The notes: generated by a model not told the origin, from the letters alone. A DNA stretch of 18,644 bases from UBA2862 sp045637485 (GCA_045637485.1 JAZTZK010000081.1:1-18644), one strand, 5' to 3'. Shown: positions 7,833 through 15,048, counted from the stretch's first letter. Program-made: numbers and translations.

Positions 7833-9038
7833 TCATTCAGCGATCGCGTCAATCAGCTTTTGAACGCTGCGCTCCAGGGCTTCCTCTCCCCACCCCAGAT
7901 CCCATTCGTCTCCGGAGCCGGAATCCGAAACGACATAGATGCCGGCCGCCTTCCGGGAGCGAAACCTTGCGACCGTAAAAAGCCCCGCGCCTTCCATTTC
8001 GAGGCACTTGACGCCCTTCTCCTCATAGTAACGAATGCGCCAATCCGGCACCACATAGCCTGCGTCGGTGGTCCAGTGGTATCCCCTGTGGTATTTCATT
8101 CCTCTCCTGTCCAACTCGCGGCACAGGAAATCGGTCAGCTGCGCGGAAGTCTCGATGATCTCATCGTGTATGCCGTACAGTCCCGCAACTGCGGTATCGT
8201 GATACGCCCCGTCTGTGACGACGTAATCGCCGATCCGCGTTCCGACCCGTCCGCCCGCAAACCCAACGTGAATCAGTTCCTGCACGCCCAATGCGAACAG
8301 GTCCTCCGCTTGCGTGGCGATGCCGGGAGAACACATCTCGCCCTTGGCAAAGCCGATTCTGTCGTTGTGGTTCATCAGAAGGATTTCACTGCCTGCGTTG
8401 ATGCTCACTGCGTCGGCATTGCGCTGCAGCATGGCGTCGTACAGGCTGTCTGCCAGGAGATATACGCGAGGAGGAATCGTTTTCCTGACTTCGTCCATAT
8501 TCCGGCCCTGCAGCTCGATCGTCTTCTCCACGAGCATGGAAGGCGCGCTGTAGTGAGCCGGATCGATGCAAAAATCACGCTTGCACATGATCTCATAGGA
8601 CAGCAGCCTGTCGTTTGCCACCAGCCGTTCAGCGTGCTTCATGGGAACATAGCGCCTTTTTCGGAAGAACTCACACGCGGGCAGCGGAACATCGGCCCAA
8701 ACGCAACCATGCGCCCTGCCCGCCAAGGGTTCAAGATGATCCATGAGTGAAGATCCCGCGCCGGATTCCTGATGCCCGGGCAACACGAAAACCCTGGTGA
8801 TATGGCCGTCATCGATCGTACCCGTACCGACGATTGCGTCGTCTCTTCGGATAACATAGGTCTTTCCTTCTGAAATATCACGGCGAAATCGATCTGCGCC
8901 GTGCTGTTCCAGATAGAAGCGGACCGCCTCCTCCGGGTAGTACCTTGGGTAGACAGCGCTGATGGCAGCTTTCGCAACATCGCTGATGAAGCGCGACTCT
9001 TCCTCGCGGGCTATGTCAATGCTCTGTCCGGCATTCAT
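7833..9038 (-). CDS. GNAT acetyltransferase-nucleoside phosphorylase fusion
   Basis: A 401-residue two-domain protein. Residues about 10-155 form a GNAT acetyltransferase: acetyl-CoA loop QESGAG (90-95) after a VFVLP strand, then FFRKRRYVPM near 124-133. Residues about 185-401 form a PNP/UDP phosphorylase-family domain: HVGFAGG (257-263), the sugar-binding EME (347-349) in CLEMEGAGLF, and VSDS (370-373) with Asp372 at the usual catalytic place. This resembles uridine/purine nucleoside phosphorylases, which cleave nucleosides with phosphate in the cytoplasm. I chose ATG 9038, preceded by AAGGGAG; the frame stays open upstream to 9122 but without a convincing site. The reading frame is unbroken through the junction, so the fusion is real in this sequence. 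The acetyl acceptor and nucleoside are unknown. It lies downstream of melA, separated by a hairpin, so a link to sugar use is uncertain. Confidence 0.85.
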   Translation of the reverse strand: MNAGQSIDIAREEESRFISDVAKAAISAVYPRYYPEEAVRFYLEQHGADRFRRDISEGKTYVIRRDDAIVGTGTIDDGHITRVFVLPGHQESGAGSSLMDHLEPLAGRAHGCVWADVPLPACEFFRKRRYVPMKHAERLVANDRLLSYEIMCKRDFCIDPAHYSAPSMLVEKTIELQGRNMDEVRKTIPPRVYLLADSLYDAMLQRNADAVSINAGSEILLMNHNDRIGFAKGEMCSPGIATQAEDLFALGVQELIHVGFAGGRVGTRIGDYVVTDGAYHDTAVAGLYGIHDEIIETSAQLTDFLCRELDRRGMKYHRGYHWTTDAGYVVPDWRIRYYEEKGVKCLEMEGAGLFTVARFRSRKAAGIYVVSDSGSGDEWDLGWGEEALERSVQKLIDAIAE

Positions 9039-9091
9039 GGCGTTTTCTCCCTTTTCCCCTTGCTCGGCAGTCTGCATGTGCGGTAATACGC

Positions 9092-9115
9092 GAGGGCTGC
9101 GCCCGGCAGCCCTCC
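9092..9115 (-). terminator. Hairpin between melA and the fusion gene
   Basis: GAGGGCTGC (9092-9100) pairs with GCAGCCCTC (9106-9114) around a 5-base loop, 9 perfect base pairs. It lies just past the melA stop and 54 bases before the fusion gene start, reading on the minus strand. There is no good T-run after it on that strand, so termination may be partial. Its core is shared, inverted, with the hairpin at 7772-7814. Confidence 0.55.
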
Positions 9116-9135
9116 AAAACAAGCCGTTTACTGTA

Positions 9136-10563
9136 TCAGTGATACTTCGGCAGCCAGTCGCCGTGGGCCTCGATCAGCTCGTCGCACATGGCTACGATGT
9201 CGTCGATGGACAGCTCCGAGCCGGTATGCGGATCCAGCATCACGGCCTGGTAGATGTAATCCTTCTTCAGCGTGCGGGCCGCTTCGATGGTCAGCAGCTG
9301 TACGTTGACGTTGGTGCGGTTCAGCGCCGCGCACTGCTCCGGCAGGTCGCCGATCACTGTGGGCTGGATGCCGCTCTTGTCCACCAGACAGGGCACCTCC
9401 ACACAGGCGTTTTGGGGCAGGTTGGTGATCAGGCCCCGGTTCAGCACGTTACCGCCAATCTTCGTGGGCACGCCCGTCTCCATGGCCTCCATGATATAGC
9501 TGGCGTACTCGTGGGTGCGCTTGTGGGTCAGCGTCGGGTTCTGGGTCAGCTCGTGGCCGCGCTTCTTCCAGTCCTCGATCTGGTGGATGCAGCGGCGGGG
9601 GTATTCGTCCAGCGGAATGTTGAAACGATCGATCAGCTGGGGATAGCGCTCCTTAATGAACCAGGGGCAGTACTCGGCATTGTGCTCGCTGGATTCGGTG
9701 ATGTAATAGCCGAAGCGGCGCATCAGCTCCAGGCGCACCATGTCGCCGTGCTTGCCCTCCTGTTTGTAGAGCTCGTAGTCGGCCTTCATGCGCTCCATCC
9801 ACCACTCGGGCAGCTCCTCGCCCTGCGAAAGGCCTGCGATGCGCTCCTCAAAGGTGCCGATATCCAGCTTGCCCTGGTTGTACAGCAGCGCGCGGCGCTT
9901 CACCTCGGGATACAGGTCCACGCCGTCCCTTGTCAGCTCCAGCAGCCAGGCCTGGTGGTTGATGCCGGCGATCTTCCACTGCACGGTGTCGTCATAATCC
10001 ATGCCCAGTTCCTTTAAAAGCGTGCTGGCGCACACCTGAACACTGTGGCACAGGCCCACGGTCTTCACGTTCGTCAGCCGCAGCATCGCGCCGGTCAGCA
10101 TGGCCATGGGGTTGGTGTAGTTCAGGAGCCACGCGTCGGGGCACACGGCCTCCATGTCGCGGGCGAAGTCCAGCATCACCGGGATGGTGCGCAGCGCCCG
10201 GAACACGCCGCCCACGCCCAGCGTGTCGGCGATGGTCTGCTTCAGGCCGTACTTTTTCGGGATCTCAAAGTCCGTGATGGTGCAGGGGTCATAGCCGCCC
10301 ACCTGGATGGCGTTGACCACGTAGTTCGCGCCCTTCAGCGCCTCGCGGCGGTTCTGGGCGCCCAGGTACTTTTCGATGCGGGCCTTCGAGCCGTTGTTGC
10401 GGTTGATGGCCTCCAGCATCATGGCGGATTCATTCAGCCGGGTGGCGTCGATGTCGTACAGTGCGATGGTGCTCTCCTCCAGCGCCGGGGTCATCATGCT
10501 GTCGCCGAGCACGTTCTTCGCGAAAACCGTGGAACCCGCACCCATGAATGTGATTTTCGGCAT
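9136..10563 (-). CDS. melA: GH4 alpha-galactosidase (MelA type)
   Basis: A 475-residue GH4 enzyme that would hydrolyse alpha-galactosides such as melibiose or raffinose-type sugars in the cytoplasm, using NAD and a divalent metal. Motifs: GAGSTVF (8-14) for NAD, LYDID (35-39), VGGYDP (88-93), NYTNPM (148-153), CHSV (172-175) with the metal Cys172, and GINHQAW (200-206) with His203. CHSV is the alpha-galactosidase form of the GH4 motif. The N-terminal 200 residues closely follow Bacillus MelA. The start ATG 10563 has GGAGG 9 bases upstream. The gene is divergent from the araC-family gene with a 191-base shared control region and a clear promoter. It differs strongly from the other GH4 gene in this window, so the two are not recent duplicates. 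Confidence 0.92.
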   Translation of the reverse strand: MPKITFMGAGSTVFAKNVLGDSMMTPALEESTIALYDIDATRLNESAMMLEAINRNNGSKARIEKYLGAQNRREALKGANYVVNAIQVGGYDPCTITDFEIPKKYGLKQTIADTLGVGGVFRALRTIPVMLDFARDMEAVCPDAWLLNYTNPMAMLTGAMLRLTNVKTVGLCHSVQVCASTLLKELGMDYDDTVQWKIAGINHQAWLLELTRDGVDLYPEVKRRALLYNQGKLDIGTFEERIAGLSQGEELPEWWMERMKADYELYKQEGKHGDMVRLELMRRFGYYITESSEHNAEYCPWFIKERYPQLIDRFNIPLDEYPRRCIHQIEDWKKRGHELTQNPTLTHKRTHEYASYIMEAMETGVPTKIGGNVLNRGLITNLPQNACVEVPCLVDKSGIQPTVIGDLPEQCAALNRTNVNVQLLTIEAARTLKKDYIYQAVMLDPHTGSELSIDDIVAMCDELIEAHGDWLPKYH

Positions 10564-10628
10564 GGTTGTATTCCTCCCTCATGTTGCATTTCCTGCACGG
10601 GCGGTTTTCCACCCGTATCCACGCCAAT

Positions 10629-10657
10629 ATCATAGCATATACCGTTCTGCTCCGCAA
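10629..10657 (-). promoter_or_regulatory. melA promoter
   Basis: On the minus strand TTGCGG (10657-10652) and TATGAT (10634-10629) are separated by 17 bases. TG one base before the -10 makes it an extended -10. The leader would be about 60 bases. The -35 is imperfect, which fits a promoter that needs an activator. Confidence 0.65.
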
Positions 10658-10666
10658 TGGCGACAG

Positions 10667-10695
10667 GTTGTATGCAATGCGGAAAATGTTGCATG
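10667..10695. promoter_or_regulatory. Candidate AraC-type operator (21-bp direct repeat)
   Basis: GTTGTATG (10667-10674) and GTTGCATG (10688-10695) are direct repeats with start points exactly 21 bases apart, two turns of the helix, the usual geometry for AraC-family monomers bound side by side. The same stretch also contains a perfect inverted repeat ATGCAA/TTGCAT (10672-10677, 10689-10694). The repeat pair sits 9 bases upstream of the melA -35 and 6 bases upstream of the araC -35. This suits activation of melA and control of the regulator gene. Confidence 0.55.
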
Positions 10696-10701
10696 TTTGG
10701 A

Positions 10702-10731
10702 TTGACCATCCATGAGTCGAAGTGATATTAT
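10702..10731 (+). promoter_or_regulatory. Promoter of the araC-family gene
   Basis: TTGACC (10702-10707) and TATTAT (10726-10731) with an 18-base spacer. Transcription would start near 10738, only about 17 bases before ATG 10755. This supports that start over the in-frame GTG at 10734, which would lie upstream of the transcript. Confidence 0.6.
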
Positions 10732-10754
10732 GAGTGGCAGAGGGGGCTTGCGCC

Positions 10755-11561
10755 ATGTTTGAAATCTACATCACCGAATGCGGCCGGGAAGCGTGCGCGC
10801 CGGGGCACCGCTACGGCCCCGCGGTGCGCAGATACCATCTGATGCACCTGATATCCTCCGGACACGGGACATTCGACGACGGGCGCCGGAAATGGCGCCT
10901 GCGCGCGGGTCAGGGTTTTATGATCTTCCCGGAAGATGTCAACGTCTATACGGCGGATGATACGTTGCCCTGGGACTACACGTGGGTTGGCTTTTCCGGC
11001 GATGGCGTGGCCGCGCTGATCGACGACGCGGGCATCACCCGGGAGCATCCCGTGTTCGATCTGGGCGGCTACGCCGCCACCGCGCTGAGCATATGCCACG
11101 ACCTGTGCGAGGATATGGCGCTGCTGGATCAAAACCAGAAGGCTGCCGGGGGTGGTCTCTACCGGTTGATGGCCTACATCGCCCAGGCGCACCTGGACGC
11201 CTCGCCCCAGCGCAGCGGCGACTCCGGCAGTCGCTCATGGCAGCGCGCCCAGTGGGCCATGCAGGCCAATTTCCAGCGGGCGGATTATCGCGTTGAGGAT
11301 GCGGCGGCCTATGTGGGCCTGAGCCGCAGCCAGCTGTTCCGGGTGTGCCGCCACTATGCCGGGATGTCGCCCCGGCAGCTTTTGGCCGGATTGCGGCTGT
11401 CGAGGGCGAAGCATCTGCTCAGCGACGCCAATCTGACCATCACCGAGGTCGCCATCTCCAGCGGCTACGCCTCCGCGGCCCGGCTGGGCGAGGTTTTCCG
11501 GAATACCCTGGGCATGACACCGACGGAATATCGGCGGCGGACGACCGGCGGAGAGGAATGA
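10755..11561 (+). CDS. AraC-family transcriptional regulator
   Basis: A 268-residue regulator. Residues 1-120 are a cupin-like sugar-sensing domain: typical YHLMHLISSGHG (27-38), the glycine-rich LRAGQGFMIFP (49-59), and WDYTWVGFSG (73-82). Residues about 168-262 hold two helix-turn-helix units, the first near EDAAAYVGLSRSQLFRVCRH (181-200) and the second near ITEVAISSGYASAARLGEVF (229-248), ending with the family signature GMTPTEYRR. I start it at ATG 10755, with AGAGGGGG about 9 bases upstream. It is divergent from melA and very likely senses an alpha-galactoside or its product and activates melA. Control of the lpl genes is possible but not shown by repeated sites there. Confidence 0.9.
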   Translation: MFEIYITECGREACAPGHRYGPAVRRYHLMHLISSGHGTFDDGRRKWRLRAGQGFMIFPEDVNVYTADDTLPWDYTWVGFSGDGVAALIDDAGITREHPVFDLGGYAATALSICHDLCEDMALLDQNQKAAGGGLYRLMAYIAQAHLDASPQRSGDSGSRSWQRAQWAMQANFQRADYRVEDAAAYVGLSRSQLFRVCRHYAGMSPRQLLAGLRLSRAKHLLSDANLTITEVAISSGYASAARLGEVFRNTLGMTPTEYRRRTTGGEE

Positions 11562-12191
11562 CGGCGTTTTCTGGGCAAAGGGAACACCGGGGATTAAAGA
11601 CCGGCGCTTCACGGAATGTCGAGGGATTGAGAGCCCCTCTCCGCCCTTCGGGCGCCTCTCCCCATCAACGGGGCCGCGCAACAATCCTTTGGATTGAACC
11701 ATCGGCAGTCTGTCCTGCAGGCAGACCGATGAACCCGATGGGTTCATCGCCTTGGAAGCGAGGCAAGGTTTTTTCAGTGCTTGGCTCGCCCCCGTCAGGG
11801 GAGAACTGGCAGCCGAAGGCTGACTGAGGGGGGAAAATCCCTCAAGAAAACGTGAAGAGCCCAATAAACCACGCTTTCGTGTGGATGGAATCTCGGTTGG
11901 GTTCTTGACATGAACGCGCTTTAATGGTTCTGCCGCAGCGCAGGATCACGTTGTCCGAATTGATCTGCATCGGCACATCGTAGAGCCGATGCTTGTAGAC
12001 CGACCGGGGCAATCGCTTACGAAAACAGGAAAAATTGCGAACGACAGAGAGCGCATAATCGAAAGACCAGGCACAACGCAGACGCTTACCCGCGAGAGAA
12101 TCCTTAACAGAGTTATCAGCCTTGACATGGTCGTGCTGGGATATGGCTGGGTGGCCGCCTGTTCTATGCGAACAGGAGCTATGGGCGGGAT
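11562..12191. other. Gene-free stretch with structured element
   Basis: About 630 bases with no supportable gene. The first part (to about 11850) is the multi-hairpin element listed separately. The rest (11850-12191) leads into the broken primase-helicase gene. It has open frames on both strands (for example minus 12342-11842) but none shows a family motif or a good ribosome binding site. Confidence 0.5.
11640..11846. repeat. Dense multi-hairpin intergenic element
   Basis: About 200 bases made of consecutive short hairpins: CGCCC/GGGCG (11642-11654), CCCC/GGGG (11660-11673), CAATCC/GGATTG (11682-11696), ATCG+GTCTG/CAGAC+CGAT (11701-11730), CGATGAACCC/GGGTTCATCG (11727-11749), CCTTG/CAAGG (11750-11768) followed by TTTTTT (11769-11774), CCCC/GGGG (11790-11801), CAGCC/GGCTG (11810-11822) and TGAGGG/CCCTCA (11825-11844). 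The fourth and fifth share the bases 11727-11730, so they exclude each other. The right end (CAGCCGAAGGCTGACTGAGGGG) is of a type I recall recurring between genes in many Clostridia, so a dispersed repeat family is the leading reading; a structured RNA or araC 3' end is the alternative. The hairpin before T6 may terminate araC. Confidence 0.5.
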
Positions 12192-13665
12192 ATGGAAAAA
12201 CTGTGTGAAATAAGCCATCTGCGCGCTGAAAATGCGATGCTTCGGGCTTTGTTGCAGGCGCACGGCATTGCAATTCCGGGCGGTGATGCGGATGGACCGG
12301 ATGCGACGGAGGAGGTTTCAGCGGTATCCAAGCGCAGCCCAATGGCGGACAGGATCGCTCTGTTCATGTCTCTGTTTCAGGGGCGGGCGGATGTTTACGC
12401 GCGCCGATGGGAGGGCAAGAATGGGCGAGCCGGATATAGCCCGGTCTGCTGGAACGAATGGCGGAAGGACGTCTGCGTCAAGCCGAAGGGGAAGTGCGGG
12501 GCGTGCAGCCATGCGGCGCATCTTCCTTTTGATGAAAACGCCGTCGCAGCGCACCTGAGCGGGAGCTGTGTGTTGGGCGTTTATCCGTTGCTGCGGGATG
12601 AAACCTGCCGTTTTCTGGCCATCGACTTTGACGAGGCGCACTGGCGGGATGATGTGCGGATGGTTGCGGACACCTGTGGGGCGCAGGCGATTCCCTGTTC
12701 TGTGGAGATTTCCCGCAGCGGCCATGGCGCGCATTAATGGATATTCTTTTCGGAAACGGTAGAGGCGGCGAAGGCGCGGGCGCTGGGTTCCGCGATTCTG
12801 ACGCTGGCCATGCGGGAGCACGCAAAGCTGTCCTTCAGATCCTATGACCGCGTGTTTCCCAATCAGGACACGATGCCGAAGGGCGGCTTTGGCAACCCAC
12901 ACATTGCTGGGTGGTCAGACTGGCGCAAGGCAGAGGGAACAGCTTCAAGCCCTGTGGGACGCGCCGGAGGACGCGCCTCTTGTCGTGTGCGCCACGGGCA
13001 AGTTCATCGGCGAGGGCTTCGACGATTCCCGGCTGGACACCCTCTTTCTCACCATGCCCATCTCCTGGCAGGGCGCGCTGGCGCAGTACGTCGGCAGGCT
13101 TCACCGTCTGCACGAGGGCAAGCGCAAGGTGCGGATCTACGACTACATCGACAACCACGCTGTCATGCTGGAAAAGATGTACAATAAACGACTCAGGGGC
13201 TATGCGTCCCTCGGTTACACCGTGTCCGCCGATCAGGACACCGCCCTCGGCAGTGAGATCATCTACGATCAGAATACCTTTCAGGAGCGCTTTCTACAGG
13301 ATATCGCAAACACGAAGGATTCCGTCGTCATCGTCAGCCCCTTCGTCACGGTCAGGCGCGTCAGATGGATCGAAGGCGCGCTGGCTCAATGCGTTCAGAA
13401 GCGGGTGAAGGTAAGCGTCGTGACCCGCGACCCGACGACGCTCCCGGCCAAGGCGCGAGGCGCGGCGCAGACGGCTATCCAAACGCTGCGCGCGCAAAGG
13501 GTCGGGGTCATTTGCCGAGAAGGTATCCACCAGAAATACGCCATCGTGGACGGCAGCGTCGTGTGGTATGGTAGCATCAACCTCCTCAGCTTCGGCGCGT
13601 CCCAGGAGAGCGTCATGCGGCTGGTCAGCAGCAGTATCGCGCGGGCGCTGTTGGGGACGAAATAA
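12192..13665 (+). pseudogene. Broken TOTE-type AEP primase-helicase-PLD gene
   Basis: Remains of a large conflict-system protein with an archaeo-eukaryotic primase (AEP), a superfamily 2 helicase and a phospholipase D-type nuclease. From ATG 12192: a short coiled-coil start, a Cys4 zinc motif (C86, C95, C102, C105), the primase metal motif AIDFD (Asp145, Asp147) and SRSGHGAH. There a TAA (12735-12737) replaces what is normally a Val codon; the same frame then continues as WIFFSET to about 12896 (GGFGN). After a junction near 12895-12905 the frame shifts and the sequence is the end of the helicase: GKFIGEGFDD (motif V), QYVGRLHR (motif VI), then a PLD domain with HQKYAIVD (HxK-x4-D, His at 13528) to the stop at 13663-13665. 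The end of the primase and the helicase ATP-binding domain with Walker A and B are missing. A nonsense codon, a large deletion and a frameshift make it non-functional, although the C-terminal frame is itself open. Confidence 0.85.
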
Positions 13666-13973
13666 GCTCGGATAAACGCATAGATGGCTTGATTGGCAGA
13701 TACGGATTATTGATCTATAATGTACTCGGAAACATTTTTCAGAAAGAAAGATGAATCGGGTCTATGATAACCTGCTGAGCTGAGACATCTGGAAAACAAA
13801 ACTGCTGGTGTACTGGAAGACCAGGAATTGACCTTCCAGCAATGGAGGATATTACGAGAAATGACGATGAATTTTTCGTATGGGGCCTTCGGAAAAGCTA
13901 TAAGATTGATGCATGAAAGATCGCGAAAATGGCGGTACAAAAAAGGAACAAAAGTGTCAACTTTATATAACAT
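13666..13973. other. A/T-rich stretch without recognisable gene
   Basis: 308 bases between two broken genes, clearly richer in A/T than either. One plus-strand frame stays open from 13771 to the TGA at 13981 (70 codons, including ATG 13861) and encodes a basic peptide (RSRKWRYKKG near its end) that I cannot assign. It has no ribosome binding site at its left end. It may be a remnant of inserted DNA. Confidence 0.4.
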
Positions 13974-14205
13974 ATGCCTTTGATCCTGCTGATCAGCCCG
14001 CCCCCCCATGAAGCGCGGCGCGTGAGTGCCCGACGACGGGCTCGTGGAGGAATCGAAGGCGCTGTCGCGGCAATATGAAGCCCTGGCGAAACGGCGGGGC
14101 CTGTCGTATGCCGATGCGGGCAAATGGGACATCGAGCTTACCTACGACGGGGTGCACTTCACGGAAGAGGGACACGCGCGCTTTGCGGAAGGATTGGCGG
14201 CGTGA
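13974..14205 (+). pseudogene. C-terminal remnant of an SGNH/GDSL hydrolase
   Basis: Only the last third of an esterase of the SGNH family remains. LILLISPPP is read from 13980, then a run of seven C (14001-14007) shifts the frame; removing one C restores PPMKRGA. A TGA at 14023-14025 then stands where Trp is expected (GA-W-VPDDG). After it the frame runs as LVEESKALSRQYEALAKRRG to the catalytic DGVHFTEEGH (Asp and His of the SGNH triad) and the stop at 14203. The N-terminal block with the nucleophile Ser and the Gly and Asn blocks are absent upstream. Truncation, frameshift and nonsense codon together mark it as dead. Confidence 0.75.
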
Positions 14206-14227
14206 CTGCCCGGAATGGAGGGATTCC

Positions 14228-14404
14228 ATGATTGATTATGACGCCCTGCGCGAGGCATTAAGGGATGAATGCTATGCCGCCTGCTTTGGCGGCGGTATTG
14301 GTCCGGCCCTGATGGACGCGCTCAGCGTGGAGGACATGAGCCCGGAGGCGCTCGTCCGGGCGGCGCGGTTGTGGGGCATTGACATCGACCGATTTACGAT
14401 CTGA
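14228..14404 (+). CDS. Small conserved-looking protein, 58 residues
   Basis: A 58-residue acidic protein beginning MIDYDALREALRDEC and ending GIDIDRFTI. GGAGGGA (14217-14223) lies 5 bases before ATG 14228, which is a strong start signal. The next gene (HD domain) starts 15 bases after its stop, so the two form an operon. I recall similar small proteins (IDYxALRxDL start, small Gly-rich middle, hydrophobic/acidic end) in Clostridia, without a known function. No membrane segment, signal peptide or metal motif is visible. A small folded helical protein is likely. Confidence 0.7.
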   Translation: MIDYDALREALRDECYAACFGGGIGPALMDALSVEDMSPEALVRAARLWGIDIDRFTI

Positions 14405-14419
14405 AACGGAGGGAAGGAC

Positions 14420-14887
14420 ATGAGCCGGATCAAGGATCTGCAGAAACAGGTGCACAGGGTTCTGGAGAAGATGGGGGACGAGGACAAGCGGTTGAAGGCC
14501 GTTTCCCATCTGCACGGCGTCGCGCTGGCGGCGGCTGTGCTGGCGAAGGTGCGCGGAGAGAACGCGGAGCTCGCGACGATGGCGGGTTTGTTGCACGACC
14601 TGTACGCCTACAAGAGCGGCAGCTACGACGACCACTCCCATCTCGGCGCGGAGTACGCGCGAAAGCTGCTGGAAAAGCTGGCGATCACCACGCAGGATGA
14701 GACGGACGTCATCTGCGCCGCCATCCGGCATCATGACGGCAAGGCGGAGGTGGACAGCCCCATGGACGAGATCCTCAAGGACGCCGACGTGATCGACCAC
14801 AGCCTCTCCGACCCGACGAAGGAGGTCAAGGCACATGAGCAGGCGCGCTACGCGAAGCTGTGCGAGGAGCTGGGATTGGCGGACTGA
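14420..14887 (+). CDS. HD-domain phosphohydrolase
   Basis: A 155-residue protein that is almost entirely one HD domain, the metal-dependent phosphohydrolase fold. The expected residues are present: His30/His32 in SHLHG, the His59-Asp60 doublet in LLHDLY, His72/His74, His104-His105 in AIRHHDG, and Asp121 in KDADVIDH. Such stand-alone HD proteins in Firmicutes act on nucleotides or small phosphate esters; the substrate cannot be read here. GGAGGGAAGG lies just before ATG 14420. It is in one transcription unit with the 58-residue protein. No terminator is obvious after it. Confidence 0.85.
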   Translation: MSRIKDLQKQVHRVLEKMGDEDKRLKAVSHLHGVALAAAVLAKVRGENAELATMAGLLHDLYAYKSGSYDDHSHLGAEYARKLLEKLAITTQDETDVICAAIRHHDGKAEVDSPMDEILKDADVIDHSLSDPTKEVKAHEQARYAKLCEELGLAD

Positions 14888-15048
14888 GACAGAGAGGATG
14901 AGTGAATACAGAGAGAGGATCGCCCGAGCGTAGGGGAAATAATCTCGGACTGAACTTTGAACTATATGATACAGACGGAAGTGAGATCGCGGTTATAGGA
15001 CAGAAGGCGGTGTCCATATATGATTTTCATCGTGGCGATTATCTGACT
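14888..15048. other. Short intergenic stretch, possible gene remnant
   Basis: Base composition turns A/T-rich here. A plus-strand frame from GTG 14902 to TAA 15055 (51 codons, with YDTDGSEIAVIGQKAVSIYD) has protein-like composition but no family that I recognise. It overlaps the end of the opposing SGNH-like gene by a few bases. It may be the tail of a lost gene. Confidence 0.3.

Noticed and set aside
8962..10017. 351-codon plus-strand frame opposite melA
   Set aside because: It is a shadow of the melA and fusion genes; its composition is biased to Leu, Val, Gln and His and no motif is present.
12122..12142. TTGACA followed by a TATGGC box before the primase remnant
   Set aside because: The spacer is only 14 bases and the -10 is poor, so it is unlikely to be a working promoter.
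11842..12342. Minus-strand 166-codon frame after araC
   Set aside because: It has no motif and no ribosome binding site, and its start region overlaps the primase remnant; no transposase or recombinase signature could be found.
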